Assembly (NCBI RefSeq): GCF_026213295.1
Contig: NC_079424.1
Coordinates: 17,703,098-17,767,097, forward strand
Length of the DNA: 64,000 nt
Origin: Gadus chalcogrammus
Lineage: Eukaryota; Chordata; Actinopteri; Gadiformes; Gadidae
Direction of reading: 5' to 3'
How positions within the stretch are numbered: the first letter of the stretch is position 1; every line of letters begins with the position of its first letter. Made by a program: the position numbers and the translations under genes. The notes under the pieces are model-generated. The model had not been told where the DNA came from. It did not search any database and saw only the letters and a list, made by a program, of their open reading frames with translations. This document shows, piece by piece, positions 1 through 45,565 of the stretch.

Positions 1-94
1 TTAGAGGCGCCTTTCAAAACACCCAAGGTCACCTTACAGAGCATATATTCATCATACATTTTTTAAAAAAACAAGACATTGTGGAAAAAAAAAA

Positions 95-1765
95 AAAAAA
101 AAATAAATAAATAAATAAATAAATAAGTAAACATAAGCAATAAGAAATAAATAAAACAAAAACAAGACAAAACAAAACAAAAAAAACAATCAAAACAGTG
201 ATCAGTTAGACGTTGTGTGCGAGTTTGAACAGGTGAGTTTTGAGTTGTGACTTGAAGGTTGTAATGGTGTCTGACTGTTTTATGTGTGGGGGGAGGGAGT
301 TCCAGAGCCTGGGTGCTGAACAGCTGAATGACCGGGCACCCATTGAAGTGAGTCGTGATGTGGGGATACATAGTAGTCCAGCAGAGGTTGAGCGGAGGGA
401 GCGGGAGGGAGTGTATTCTTGGAGGAGGTCGCAGAGATAACTGGGGGCTAGGTTGTGGAGAGCTTTGAAGGTGAGGAGTAGGGTTTTGTATTGGATGCGG
501 TAGTGTACTGGGAGCCAGTGAAGTTGAATGAGGACAGGGGTGATGTGGTCAGATGATTTGGTGCGGGTGATGATCCGGGCGGCTGAGTTCTGAATGATCT
601 GCAGTCTGTTGATGAGTTTGGTGGGGAGTCCGGTGAGGAGGGCGTTGCAGTAGTCTATGCGTGATGTGACAAATGAGTGAACTAGGATTTCAGTGCTGGA
701 TTGGGTCAGTGATGGGCGGAGTCTGGCGATGTTGCGGAGGTGGAAGAATGCAGTCCGGGTGATGTTGTGAATATGGGGTGCGAATGAGAGGGTGTTGTCC
801 AGGATGACGCCGAGGCTCTTGACTTTGGAGGAGAAGGGTACTGGGAATCCATCGATAATTATGAGTGGAGCTGGGGTGTGTTGTGATTTAGTGAGGGTGG
901 ATTTGGATCCGATGAGCAGGGCCTCGGTCTTGTTTCCATTGAGTTTCAGGAAGTTCCTGCTCAACCAGCTCCGGATCTCTTCCAGGCACGTGACGAGGGA
1001 AGTGGGGGGGATGGCAGCGGTGGGTTTGGTGGAGATGTAGACCTGTGTGTCGTCAGCGTAGCAGTGAAAATGGACCCCATGGTGACGGAGGAGTGTGCCC
1101 AGCGGGAGGAGGTAAGTGGTGAAGAGGAGTGGACCCAAGACTGACCCCTGGGGGACACCCAGTGAGACACCTGAACACCCAGACTTGTGGTTGCTTAGTT
1201 GAACAAATTGTTGACGGCCGGTGAGGTAGGATGTAAACCAGGAGAGTGCAGCACCAGTGATCCCAATACCAGCTAGGCGGTCCAGGAGCAGAGGGTGGGA
1301 GATGGTGTCGAATGCTGCGCTGAGATCGAGGAGGATGAGAATGGTGAGTAATCCAGAGTCGGCTGCAAGGAGGAGGTCGTTGGTGATTTTGACTAGGGCT
1401 GTTTCAGTGCTGTGTTTTGGACGGAAGCCAGATTGGAACGGTTCGTGGAGATTGTTAGTGTCGAGGTGGGACTGTAGTTGTGCGGCAACCACCCTTTCAA
1501 GTGTTTTGGAGATGAAAGGGAGATTGGAGATGGGCCGGTAATGGTTAAGGTCAGTTGGGTCAGCACCAGGTTTTTTCAGGATGGGAGTGATGGCAGCCAG
1601 CTTGAGAGTGGGGGGTACAGTACCAGTAGTGAGGGAGGAGTTAATTATGTTGGTGATCATGGGGGAGATGGACGGAAGACATGCTTTGACAAGGGAGGTG
1701 GGAAGAGGATCGAGCTGACAGGTGGTGGTTTTGGCTTTGCGGATGAGATGTAGCCTATATTGCAC
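95..1765 (-). mobile_element. 5'-truncated L2/CR1-type LINE retrotransposon
   Basis: On the minus strand a long reverse transcriptase ORF is followed by a short 3' region ending in an A-rich, TAAA-repeat tail at about 95-127. Such a simple-repeat tail and 5' truncation are typical of L2/CR1-clade LINEs, which insert by target-primed reverse transcription. No endonuclease domain or 5' part is present: recognisable LINE sequence stops near 1750, and the sequence beyond it is unrelated. The copy is therefore a dead-on-arrival insertion, although its RT frame is still open, which suggests a fairly young insertion. Clade placement rests on remembered protein motifs. Confidence 0.85.
206..1765 (-). 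CDS. LINE reverse transcriptase, C-terminal part of ORF2 (truncated)
   Basis: A 519-codon open frame encodes a non-LTR reverse transcriptase. Visible motifs in order are [10 protein letters not shown] (about residue 75-84), [11 protein letters not shown] (111-121), the first catalytic aspartate block LLDLSAAFD (145-153), [13 protein letters not shown] (203-215) and the catalytic YADD (236-239). These are followed by the thumb and the L2/CR1-type C-terminal region ([21 protein letters not shown]). In the full element this enzyme follows an apurinic-type endonuclease, which is missing here, so the product would not be autonomous. The annotated first methionine is only the first in the open frame, since the true N-terminus is lost. 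The frame has no stop or frameshift, unlike the decayed LINE pieces at 41.6 and 50.5 kb. Confidence 0.85.
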   Translation of the reverse strand: MQYRLHLIRKAKTTTCQLDPLPTSLVKACLPSISPMITNIINSSLTTGTVPPTLKLAAITPILKKPGADPTDLNHYRPISNLPFISKTLERVVAAQLQSHLDTNNLHEPFQSGFRPKHSTETALVKITNDLLLAADSGLLTILILLDLSAAFDTISHPLLLDRLAGIGITGAALSWFTSYLTGRQQFVQLSNHKSGCSGVSLGVPQGSVLGPLLFTTYLLPLGTLLRHHGVHFHCYADDTQVYISTKPTAAIPPTSLVTCLEEIRSWLSRNFLKLNGNKTEALLIGSKSTLTKSQHTPAPLIIIDGFPVPFSSKVKSLGVILDNTLSFAPHIHNITRTAFFHLRNIARLRPSLTQSSTEILVHSFVTSRIDYCNALLTGLPTKLINRLQIIQNSAARIITRTKSSDHITPVLIQLHWLPVHYRIQYKTLLLTFKALHNLAPSYLCDLLQEYTPSRSLRSTSAGLLCIPTSRLTSMGARSFSCSAPRLWNSLPPHIKQSDTITTFKSQLKTHLFKLAHNV

Positions 1766-2648
1766 AGAAACATCTTACTATGAAACTACTTCTCGAGTTT
1801 AACTGTCAGATCCGTCAATTCTACCACCACCTGAAAGGAGGTGCCAGTGAAACCTGTATCCAGTAACGGTTGTAACAGGCTGGTGAGGAGACTCGCTCAG
1901 CCCCTAACTACCTTGCATCAGACGCCTACCCCACTTACATCGGTGCCCTACCCCTGGGCATAACCCATAGCCAGGGATGTGGCGTGCCGATCACGTCTGT
2001 TATGATAGCTCTCCTCTGGGATCCGTTCACTTGGTGAATTTGCTGAGATTGTTTTAAGAGTTTGGAAATTACTAACTCCCGGGATACGTTTGATTTCTTT
2101 GTACTAGGTAACCTCTTACCACGATGCCTATACTAGAACAGTTGGTTCGTTCACTGAAGCTCTAACCTACCCTCCTCTGTATGGATCCTTGGAATGATTG
2201 AAAAGGAATGGTTTGAATATAGTTTTATTTGCAGGATTAATATCTGGGACATTGCAGCAAGCGATAAAGGCCATCAAAAAAGTATGATAATACATATAAT
2301 TGAATAATTGAAATAAATAAATTGAAATAAAATGCCGTCAGTGACACTTCTAAATAAGTGATATAAAATAGGCTACATCTGGAAAACATCTTGGTGGGTT
2401 TGTCTATAAATCTGATTTAATCTACAATAATTTAGATACCTGATTTTTACCTCTCCACACTACATCCAACACTTCCCTCAGCTGTGTGAAGAAAGGAGAG
2501 AGGAAGTCTTATCTCTCCTCATGTCCGTAGCTCCCTTGGGGAAACGAGTGGCCCCCGCACTGATACGGGTTGCTCCCTCCCTATGGAGGACCACAAGTGT
2601 CACGGAAATAGTTATAAAGAAATACAAAATACTTCATTATTTGATATT
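1766..2648. other. Intergenic stretch, nothing recognised
   Basis: No gene-like frame, splice-bounded exon or clear repeat structure was seen. The stretch at about 1840-2150 is moderately GC-balanced and the rest is AT-rich. The end carries a short piece (about 2592-2604) resembling one arm of the foldback at 4760. Confidence 0.4.
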
Positions 2649-4394
2649 TTAAAGGGACACTGTGTAACATTTTAAGTCATTTATTAACTCAAATCAACGT
2701 ATTCATTCATAAATAAGTCCTCATTGGTGTAAAATTATCTCTGCCAAAAATCACACTTATCCTCCTGAGCGAAGAATAATTAATGTGTAGTTACATAGGA
2801 CGGGTAGCGAATTTTTTTTTTGCAGGGTGGTAGCGGGAAGCTCGTCCCTGATTGGCTGGGACTTGGCTCGCTGGGACTTTGTCAGAGGGCTTGTGTGAAA
2901 ATCACGAACGCAAATGAATTAAACGTTGTTATAAATCAACACGAATAATGTGACACATGATACCCACCAACTACACGGCAACTCTATAGCTACCTTTCAG
3001 TAAGTACAAACGTTAGCTCACTCGTCTAAAAGCCCATGTGAAACTGTTATGTGTCACGGGGGCTACTGTAGTAAATCCTTTTTGTATTTATTATATTTTA
3101 TAACGTTATGTATAGCGCATCGGCAAATGAATTAAACGTTGTTATAAATTAACACGAATCATTTTAGCAATAATGTGACACATGATACCCACCTACTATA
3201 TGTCAACTCTATCCTTTCTGTAAGTACAAACGTTAGCTCACTCGTCTAAAAGCCCCTGTGAAACTGTTATGTGTCACAGCCTGGGCTACTGTAGTAAATC
3301 ATTTTTTTATTTATTATATTTTATAACGTTATGTATAGCGCATCGCAGTGCTTTCGGCAGCTGGTGATTGTTTCCACGTTTTTTTTTTCTAATTGTTGTC
3401 CATCCATGTCTTGATATTTCCATAAAGATTCCATTCTGTTCTGTTTCTAGAAGTAGTGAGCATAATGGCAGGATTTATTAAAGCTTGCAACATTTGCCAG
3501 ACCCATGTCAACTTTGAGGAGATGGAGCTGCTGGAGGTTAGGTGTAGAAGATGGATAAGAATAAACCGTATGATTTCTGATATTTGTTCATAGTGGTTCT
3601 GCCACACCCCACATGCAATTACATTATAGAAAGAAGGGCCATAAAATCTGTAGGCATATTTTCGCGTAGGGCTAAATTAATTTTAATATTGATTTTCACC
3701 TATCAATCCACCTACTACACGGCAATATAGCTACCGTTCTGTAAGTGCCAAAACAAACGTTAGCTCTTAATGCTAACTCGTCAAAAACAACTACTGTATA
3801 ACATGTGTCACACTATTGATACAATGATTTGTGTTGATTTATAACAACGTTTCATTTATTTGCGTTCGTGATTTTCACAAGCCCTCTGTTTTCACAAGCC
3901 CTCTGACAAAGTCCCTGCGAGCCAAGTCCCAGCCAATGAGGGATGAGTTCCCTCATGAATATTCACGAGCTTCCCGCTACCACCCTGCAAAAAATAAACT
4001 CGCGGACGGGTAAGCTTCATGGAGGCTTCCATGTTCTTCCGGTCTATGAACTGCCGAGAGGGACAAAGAGCACTACGTGGTACAGGAAATGCAAACGCGT
4101 TTTCACTCTGAGCCAGCGTGAATGATGACTGAAATACTTCACTATCTTGCTCGAGGAGTAATTACTCATGCATCATTAGCTTACACTAATGATTCACTGC
4201 AGTTTGAAATTTGTTTGAAATAACGAACCTCATCATCACTCGAATGACTCGATGAGGTAGTATTGGATGTAATGACACAGCTTCTTGGCACAGACTGCCC
4301 ACCGTAGTTTTTGAACAAGCGAGCACTATTAGTTTGAATGCAATATACAATTGTACCACTAGTTGGGAGTAATTTTTACACAGTGTCCCTTTAA
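2649..4394. mobile_element. Non-autonomous DNA transposon with long inverted arms, TTAA-flanked
   Basis: The ends form a perfect 19-bp inverted repeat (2649-2667 and 4376-4394) that begins and ends with TTAA, so the target duplication could be TTAA as in piggyBac-type elements. Long subterminal inverted arms follow: about 2819-2960 is the reverse complement of about 3838-4000 with small indels. Inside, a block of about 214 bp is tandemly duplicated (starting near 2911 and 3125). About 3340-3660 looks like unrelated filler. No transposase frame exists. The class assignment is inference from the TTAA ends, whose terminal bases do not match the usual piggyBac CCC. Confidence 0.7.
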
Positions 4395-4759
4395 TGGGCA
4401 ATAAAAAGAGGAATAATAAAAATTATTTACAAATGAAATATGAATCCATCAATAAGTAGCTGAAATTAAAATGGGATTTACAAAAACAACTTAAAACAGC
4501 CAATAAGTACATTATTTAAAAAATAATTTATGAATTCATAAATAAATGATGCAATTTAAAAATATATTTGAAAATGCAGTTTAAAAAGAGAAATAAATAA
4601 CTGGATTCACAAATTGGATTAAGAATACAGATTTTAATCAGACATTTAAAAGGGCGATTTCCTTGACATTTGCGTTTCCATTTCCCCGCTGCTTTTCCTT
4701 TTCCTATTAGCTATTCGATTTGCTTAGTCATTTAGCTTCTCCTTTTAGCCTCTCCATTT
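4395..4759. other. AT-rich spacer, nothing recognised
   Basis: AT-rich sequence with short near-repeats of a motif like AAATAATTTATGAATTCATAAATAA. No gene or defined element was found. Confidence 0.4.
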
Positions 4760-4918
4760 AGCCTTTCCGTGACACTTTGGGCCTTGCACTGGTAAAACAA
4801 TGCAAATTAGCCATGGGATGTAACAAGCTCTCTGATTGGCTAGAGAGCCGCAACCGCCTACATCCCATGGCTAATTTGCATATTTTTTTTGCAAGGCCCA
4901 AAGTGTCACGGAAAGGCT
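4760..4918. mobile_element. Foldback (MITE-like) palindrome, 159 bp
   Basis: Two nested perfect inverted repeats are present: 29 bp at 4760-4788 with 4890-4918, and 23 bp at 4800-4822 with 4859-4881, around a loop of about 36 bp. The outer arm contains TTCCGTGACACTTTGGGCC. Such hairpins are typical of short non-autonomous DNA elements. No clear target duplication was identified. Confidence 0.7.
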
Positions 4919-4923
4919 AAGGA

Positions 4924-5013
4924 AGGAAGGTCTCATCAAATGGTCCCACAGCCAGGAAGGTCTCATCAAATGGTCCCACAGCCAGGAAGGTCTCATCAAA
5001 TGGTCCCACAGCC
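4924..5013. repeat. Minisatellite, 30 bp x 3
   Basis: Three nearly identical 30-bp units, each containing GGTCTCATCAAATGGTCCCA, lie directly beside the foldback. The unit length is a multiple of three, which produces a spurious open frame here. Confidence 0.9.
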
Positions 5014-6579
5014 AGTAGCCTCCATAGCCCCGTTGGGCTATGGCAGAGATCTCCCCTTGCGCCGGGAGGGTAAGGCTGTAGGTATCAGTAGAGTGTTGGA
5101 GAGAGGATGTCTAAATTCTTCTAAGTCCAAAAGTCCGTTGATCGCAAAGGGCCCAGGGCTGTCCTGCATGGAGCCCCCGTCGGGTTGATCTCTCGTTGTC
5201 TCTGCGTTTTTCATCTCTTTTTGTCTAGAAGTTTTACCTCTGTTACCTCCCCTTTCTCTTATCTATACTATGCAGCGGGCCTGCATCAGGTCACTGTGAC
5301 CTTGTAACCTTTCCAACTCGCCATGGAAGGGATACTCTCAGGCACGTACTCTCAGGCACGCACTCTGCCTTCAGATTGTTCATACTTGCTCCACAAATTA
5401 TACTAATAAGTCAAATACACCATATAATGATAAACAATACACCAATACAACATATCATAAGTGTAAGATCATAAAATGACAAACAATACAACAATACAAC
5501 ATGTCATAAGTGTAGGACAACATGATTTCACCAACAAGTGCTTTCATCTTTTTAAGAGCTTTCTTCCATAATCGATTATGTCAAAACAACATGATACATT
5601 TTTATCATGAATGATAGATATAAAAGAAAAAGATAGATTTATGATGATACTAAAACAAAGAAAATGATAGATTTATGATGATATTAAAACATGATATATG
5701 ATTTTTAACTGATACATGAATAAAACTGATACGTAAAACTGATACATAAGTAAAACTGACATATGTAAATTCATGCCTCTTTAACATCATTCAGCCCCTG
5801 CTGGTAAAACCCCCACATCTCCCTAGGCCTTGGTAATTCCCCAACAGCCCATGCCTCCCCAGCCCTTATCCTCCCACAGACATCTCTACCTCCGCCCTGT
5901 CTTCTGGACTCCAAGAAATCTACCTTACTTGACACTCTGCATCACCAATCGGCTAGTCGGCGAACAACAGGGTGAATAGAAAGGGACATTTGTGGAACTT
6001 CTGTTTACAGACCCGCCGTGGTTTAATTAGCAGCTTGGGAACATAGATCTGTGATATCGTCAGAGTAATAGTTTATACACTTTATGGTTGGAGTGCTAGC
6101 TTGTGGAGATTGACATGACAGGGGCTGATTGACATCGGAGGGTTAGTCCGTTTTAAGGCTGCCAGTGCCAGCCATGTATTAAGGGCTGGTTTCCTATTCA
6201 AAGGTAGCCTGTGGAAATGTATGATTAGCCCAGCTGCCTTGGCCCTATATAATTCATTAATGCAGCCAGGGGGAATGCAATAAGATGATCCTCCTGTAGA
6301 CCTGGTTGTTTGCTTTTCTGTAGCCATTTCAGCAAGCCTCAGAGCCTGACTCATTACCTGCTATGGCTGCTAGAGCCACAGAGTAGGAGTAGGTTACCAT
6401 GCCAGTGACGTAGCTGATGTTCAAATCCAACATGGCGGCGCCCTGTAACACTTTCACCCCTTTCACTGTACAATTTAATCCCTATTAGCAAGTTCAGCCC
6501 TTTTTAGTTATTGTACCAATGAGAAGGCAGACAATTCATCTGTTATATCAACTTAACTTCAAATTTCAGTTCAGTTAAT
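5014..6579. other. Intergenic stretch, no gene recognised
   Basis: Mixed sequence with an AT-rich middle (about 5390-5780) that holds short imperfect repeats built from GATACATGAT/TAAAACTGATAC. No exon-like frame or transposon end was supported. Confidence 0.4.
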
Positions 6580-6686
6580 CTTTAAAGTAGGGCCCGACCG
6601 ATTCATCGGCCTGCCGATTTACTCGGCCGATTATAGCCTTTTTTTAAATAATCAACATCTGCCAAAAAGACGACGATTACAACCGA

Positions 6687-6717
<31 letters not shown>

Positions 6718-7265
6718 ATGTAATTGCGCTTAGTATCCTGCAGATTGCACTCCTACTCGCCTTGCTAACTAACAACTTTAGCTGGAGTAAAAAAGAGGAG
6801 ATTGAATTTTACCGTACAACATGAAAGCACGCTCGCTCAGGCAGCTCACCTCACCAATGTACACCAATGTTTGAGCATGTTGTGCCTGTTTTTCTTTAGG
6901 TCCCAGGCCATGTACATTTTTTATACTGTAGACTCTAACGGTGAGACCATACTGCTCAGCACGCACGTGTTAGTCACTGCTCACGAGCGCAGCACATTGG
7001 GAGTTAGTTATTTATTTTACATTTTACATTACACTCATTTTTGACTGTAAATGTATTCTAAAACACTCAAAGGTTCTGCATTCAATTCACATATTCGTCA
7101 AAAGTGTTTAAAGTATATTTAAGGTGTCAAAAACTACGTTTTATATGCTTTTCTTTGTTTTGTTTTTAATCGGCCGATTAAATCGTAATCGTAATTTTTC
7201 TCTGAAAGTAATCGGCATCGGCATCGGCACTCAAAAATCAATATCGGTCGGGCCCTACTTTAAAG
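6580..7265. mobile_element. hAT-type non-autonomous element, family with TAGGGCCCGACCGAT ends (copy 1)
   Basis: The element occupies 6588-7257 (670 bp). It starts TAGGGCCCGACCGAT and ends with the inverse, ATCGGTCGGGCCCTA. It is flanked by an exact 8-bp duplication, CTTTAAAG, at 6580-6587 and 7258-7265. An 8-bp target duplication is the hAT superfamily hallmark. Subterminal ATCGGCCGAT motifs recur at both ends. No transposase is encoded. A second copy in the opposite orientation lies at 46251-46936. Confidence 0.9.
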
Positions 7266-8540
7266 TCACAACACAGCCCACGGGGCCAGAACGCTCCAGG
7301 TAACGCATCCATCAGATGCCCTACTAATCGTATCTCCACGCGTGCCTATACAATTCCCCTCCTTTTGCTTCATAGAGACTAGTCCAAACCTTTACCAGAT
7401 TAAAATGAGTTATAAGCGATCCTGACTCGGCGACCTATTTCCAAAAAGAACACAGCATACCGACTGCCCATGTTATTATAGACCATGGTATTTATCTTGT
7501 TTCCAAAATGAAGAGGCCATTACACCAGTTATTTAAAACCTAATGTTGTGTTTCCCTCCACTGCCTACAACCCAGCCAAAAACACTATTATGCACCCTTT
7601 CGCTATCATTTCGGTCGCCTGATGGTGTAGTCGAGGGGTCGGCAACCCTAGGCACGCGTACCACACTGGCACGGGGCAGCATGATCATTGGCACACTTAA
7701 AAAAAGTGTGCCGATGATTTTTTTTTTCAATATATATATATATATTTTTTCTTTTTTTATTAAAAAAGCATAATCATTACTACCGTCATTACGGCAGCAT
7801 AATCATTACTACCGATTTTTTTTTGCACTTTATTTTGTTTTGGGCATTTCGTCCCAGTGCAAATATGTTTAAATCAGTTACAGAAAGTAGTGTTCTGAAA
7901 CGGGATAAATTAATAGTTTTTAAAACTATGTTGTGAGTAATAGAGAAGAAAATATTTAAAATATTGTTGCAAGGGGCCTGTATGCATCGCCTTCACATGG
8001 TTTTGCAAAGCTGTACATGTCTTAAAGATATTGATGTGGACGGTTCCAGCATTCTGATATATTCTCGTTAATTACATTTCTCACATTGCAAATACGTTTT
8101 TGAATGAGTTTCTGAAAATGGTGTTTTAAGATGGACACATGTAATTATAATTTGTAAACCCTTGTTGCAAATATAACAACCAAAAAGATATTTAAAATGT
8201 TGATGCATGATTGTGGACTATATGGAAATATTACAAAACCAGGTCTTCTGGAAATGTTTTTGGTCGTGAAATCATGAGTGAGATGATGCGTGGGTTTGTA
8301 GGCGTGTGGGAGCACCAGTAACCCAAAACAACGCCCCAAAACCCTGGAAAAGTGTTGTTTTCATGTCACCTTTAATGCGTCCCCCACTCTGGGCCTCCAG
8401 GTGTCGCTGTTTGACAATGGTACTCAAGGTTAACCACGTGTTCTGTGCTCCGGAACCCTCAGCCAATCAGCTGCCTGGCTGCATGAAGCTGTGTGTTTCC
8501 CGAGTTCAGTGTGTTTTCATTTCGGGGAACGGAGCATGGT
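7266..8540. other. Upstream region of tasor with one possible hAT-end remnant
   Basis: About 7636-7720 contains GGGGTCGGCAACCCTAGGCA followed by a hairpin-like GTGTGCC motif, which resembles one terminus of a hAT element whose partner end is missing. The remainder shows no gene and no defined repeat. GC content rises toward 8380-8640, just before the tasor start codon. Confidence 0.35.
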
Positions 8541-8638
8541 TCCTTGAATAACAGCCCTGCCAACTTGCGACACCGGCTGGAGACCAGAGACAAAGTAACG
8601 GCCAATGAGAGAACTATTTATCGCTTGATGCTTCGACG
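8541..8638 (+). promoter_or_regulatory. Probable tasor 5' UTR / proximal promoter
   Basis: GC-richer sequence with a CCAAT motif (about 8602-8606) lies directly upstream of the start codon. An upstream ATG at 8628 in another frame overlaps the tasor start and would give a short peptide ending near 8730, a possible brake on translation. The transcription start cannot be read from sequence alone. Confidence 0.35.
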
Positions 8639-33130
<24,492 letters not shown>

Positions 33131-33156
<26 letters not shown>

Positions 33157-33228
33157 ACTCACTGAAGGCCTGGAGGAGGGCGGTAGACCCAGTGAAGACC
33201 TGGTGGAGGGTGGTAGACTCCCTACTGG
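33131..33228. repeat. ~30-bp minisatellite spanning the tasor stop codon
   Basis: Three units contain GGAGGGCGGTAGAC or close variants. The TAG of the first unit is the tasor stop codon, and the others lie in the 3' UTR. Confidence 0.85.
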
Positions 33229-34618
33229 CCGGTTCATTCCCTGCTGCGTTGTGCTGAAGAAGAGGATTTGGGCGTTGAGAAGCGATGGGAGATGAAGCCA
33301 TATTTATTTTACCATGGCAAGAGACAGATTTTTTAATTGACTAACTCCGTCCAGCTCCGTTGACTTAAGAGACCCTGTTGTACAAAGTCCTTATGTTTGC
33401 CTCGTGCTAGCACAGCGCTTCTAGCACGTTTATATTTAAATACTTTTTCTACAATCAACCTGCCATTCTCGGGCTGCGTACAGCAGGCCTTGGACACACC
33501 TGCTCTTCAATGGAACAGTTCTATTTTCTGAGGCAGAAAAGGGCCTTCCGGGTTCAATGTCTTCCAACAGTTGTTATTTTTCTGTGTTTGCTGGGCGTTC
33601 CCCGGAGGGCCCCTTGCCCCTCTTCATTTATCCATCTGCCAAGTAATTTAACACAACCAAGAGTTTGTTGGTTTGTTCCAAACTCGTCAACACAATGAAG
33701 AGCATCTTGGGGTCTGTGACGAACCCACTGTAACCAGTTAAAGACAAGCAGCTTCTTTTAACTGAAATCCTTTTATTTTTTTACTCATAAAGGTTATGTT
33801 TGTATTAAAACATTCTGATCAAACAGCTCATTCTGTGGCCTGTCTCATAAGGAAAACCATACTGAACACTTTTAATACAAGATTCTGGAACAAAATCTCC
33901 CTTACTTCTGTGCTCCCTCCATCTATTTATTTCTCCACCGTTGGGAAGTGCTGCCTTTCACGCACCTTTGATTGACAGGCATGATGGATTCCCGGATCCA
34001 ATCACGTAAAAGCTTCACTTAGTGGTTAAATTAGATGGGACTGGTTTAAAATTGAAAATGCTCCATAAAGAGTCATCTGGAAACATGTTCTCGCAAAACA
34101 CTTCATTCACTAAAAGCTGACCGCTGGCTATACCATTTTTAACGAATTAACCTCTAATAGCTCTTAAATCTTACCTACAGCCCGCGATGGACCAAAGGGA
34201 TCTGCGATTTTCTCCTCATTGAGTTATCATGATTAAAAGGTTGAAAGGATTGAAAATGTTGCATGGAAATCTCTTAATTTACAATTTAATGGATCTATTT
34301 TCCCTCCTGGCTTCTTAGCCAAGCAGGTGACCAATCACTCTAAACTTACATTATGGAAATGGTGCAGCTGAACGAAGCTACAGCGTCTCAGTGATTCTGT
34401 CTAATCGTATAGTGAGTTCAACAAATACTCATAATATTATATAATACTCATATATTAAGTTGAAATTCAAGATTTATTATACAAATACTTTTATTATACA
34501 TTCAGAGATCAGAGTACCAAGGGATGATCACTGGTAGACCTGGCAACCATGGTGAAAATGCATTGCTATCTGACTGTTAAAAGACTGGAAGTGCTCAAGC
34601 CCCCCCAGGGGATGGGTG
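33157..34618. other. tasor 3' UTR and convergent intergenic space with ccdc66
   Basis: A candidate tasor poly(A) signal ATTAAA lies at 33804-33809. TTTATT motifs near 33770 and 34472 could serve ccdc66 on the other strand, so the two 3' ends may overlap. No other gene was seen. Confidence 0.45.
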
Positions 34619-43612
<8,994 letters not shown>

Positions 43613-44000
43613 GTTTGCAGCAGATGCAGATCTGTGTTGCAGACTATGGAGTCCTAATATATCAAACTAAACAATATAAAACAAACCTGCTTCTCGGGAC
43701 ACAAAACAAATAACTGTCATCACGTTTCTCCTCCAGTGTTTGTTTACATCGGTTGTCGCCGACGACAAGTAACCGCTTATCTGATTGGTTACGCCACTTA
43801 GTAACTGACACAAATGTCCAATCATTACCAGTTTTACATCGTGCGAAGAAGTTTATCGTCTCCATTTGCGTCAACCATGCGGCTGTCCGGTAGGGGGCAG
43901 CAGAGGCTAACAGCTAGCTGTAGCGCTGAGGCTCTGAGGCTAACAGCTAGCTGTAGTACTTGGAGCTGTCCTGTAGCACCGTTAGCTCCGACCGTTAGCT
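43613..44000. promoter_or_regulatory. Probable bidirectional promoter of ccdc66 (-) and ip6k1 (+)
   Basis: The ccdc66 start codon at 43612 and the first ip6k1 non-coding exon (ending 44151) point away from each other. Between them are two inverted CCAAT motifs (GATTGG at about 43781 and CCAATC at about 43819), a TTTGCGTCA motif and a short direct repeat GCTAACAGCTAGCTGTAG (about 43906 and 43941). The region is more GC-rich than the flanks. Exact start sites are unknown. Confidence 0.5.
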
Positions 44001-44151
44001 CTTCCATTCACTGCATGGATCGGCTCTGATGTTTTTGCAGCCAGTTATGAGGCAGCTTAGCCTGGCTGGGATAGGACAGCTGTCCGGTTGACCACACACA
44101 CCCTGACCGACCTCCTCGCCTCATCCCAGACAGTGAGCGGCGGAGGAGACG
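43990..44151 (+). other. ip6k1: Candidate ip6k1 non-coding exon 1
   Basis: A GC-rich stretch ends in GGAGACG|GTAAGTGG, a strong donor at 44152. It has no good start codon in frame with later exons, so it would be 5' UTR. The 5' border is not defined. Confidence 0.45.
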
Positions 44152-44465
44152 GTAAGTGGCCATTTGGACGGTTAGTGACTGCGTAACGACAAACCGTCAC
44201 ATTAGCAGAGCTACTAGTGTTAGCTTTCAGAGCTAACTAGACAGGGATCATATGTTAGTAAACGCACGTTTAAATACAGAGATGGACATCCAGTACAGAC
44301 TTCCACGTATCTGCGAGGGTTGAAAAAAACTAATGGTTACTGAGTCGGTTTGGTCCAGAGACCAATTGGTTAATGTTAGGTAAGCCAGGGTGATCTGGCT
44401 AGCTGTCAGGCTAAGGTCAAGCAGCTAGCCATATAGTTCCATGGTAGCCTGGGGGTTTCGGGAGC

Positions 44466-44960
44466 TGTGCAGTGCAGTCAGCCTTGCTGCTGAAAGGGGG
44501 AGCCCGGGCTAGAGGAGTTTAGTACAGTCAGCCCTGATGCTGTCAGGTCGCCCTGTCTAGAGGAGTACAGCGCAGTCAGCCTTGATGCTGCAATGGGCAG
44601 CCCGGGCTAGAGGAGTGAAGTGCAGTCAGCCCTGATGCTGTCAGGTGAGCCGGGCTAGAGAAGTGTAATGCGGTCAGCCCTGATGCTGTCAGGTGGCCCG
44701 GGCTAGAGGAATGTAGTGCCGTCAGCCCTGATGCTGTCAGGTGGCCCGGGCTGGAGGAGTTTACAGTCAGCCCTGATGCTGGCAGGTGGCCCGGGCTAGA
44801 GGAGTGTAGTGCAGCCAGTAAGCCCTGACGCTGTCAGGTAAGGTAGCCCGGGCTAGAGGAGTGTAGCGCAGTCAGCCCTGATGCTGTCATGTGGCCCGGG
44901 CTAGAGGAGTGAAGTGCAGTCAGTTCTGACGCTGTCAGGTAGCCTGGGCTAGAGGAATGC
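44466..44960. repeat. ~48-bp minisatellite (about 10 units) in ip6k1 intron 1
   Basis: Units contain GTCAGCCCTGATGCTGTCAG and CCCGGGCTAGAGGAGTGTAG. They are GC-rich with small indels and lie about 300 bp after the putative first exon. Confidence 0.92.
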
Positions 44961-45560
44961 TGTGTGTTGAAAGTGGTCAGAGTTTTAAACGCTTCTGGCC
45001 AGATTGGACCTAAAATGTATAGGAATTACACAAATCTGCGGGCTCATGTTTATTTTGCTCTGGCATATGTGTCTGGTCCCCCGTGTGTGCAGACAGATTT
45101 GAGGCAGATCTGGCCTGGCTCGTGCCAATGCAAACCGTTATCTAATATGGGGATTGTTTTATAAGATGACTACACAGAGGAGCGTCCTATGGAACCACCG
45201 TTGAAGAATTTTCAAAAACAACAAAGATGGCCGCCAGTGATGGTCACATGTTTCGTTGCTCTGATTGGTTTTAGGGCTATCCAATTGCGCACTGAGGCCT
45301 TTTGGTCTGGGGACGATAACCCCTCGAAAATGAACTTTGCGGTTCCTGACTGATACCCATTTACGAATTGGTCTTGCAATTGTCAGGCTACCTGAAAGCG
45401 TTCTTCGAACGTGCGCTCAGTCCTGGTTCTGCGCTATAATCACAGCCCAATGGTTCGGTCTCAGACTCATATTCTGACTAGAATTATGAGTATGACATCG
45501 CCAGGCTAGGTAGAAGCACTAACACTACTACAAATACTACTACTTCTGCTACAACTACTC
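44961..45560. other. ip6k1 intron 1: nothing recognised
   Basis: Unique-looking sequence. CCAGATTGG/CCTGGC-type short inversions suggest an old element, but no ends could be fixed. Confidence 0.35.
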
Positions 45561-45565
45561 CTACT

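Noticed and set aside
1257..1753. Plus-strand frames opposite the LINE
   Set aside because: Antisense shadows of the reverse transcriptase ORF.
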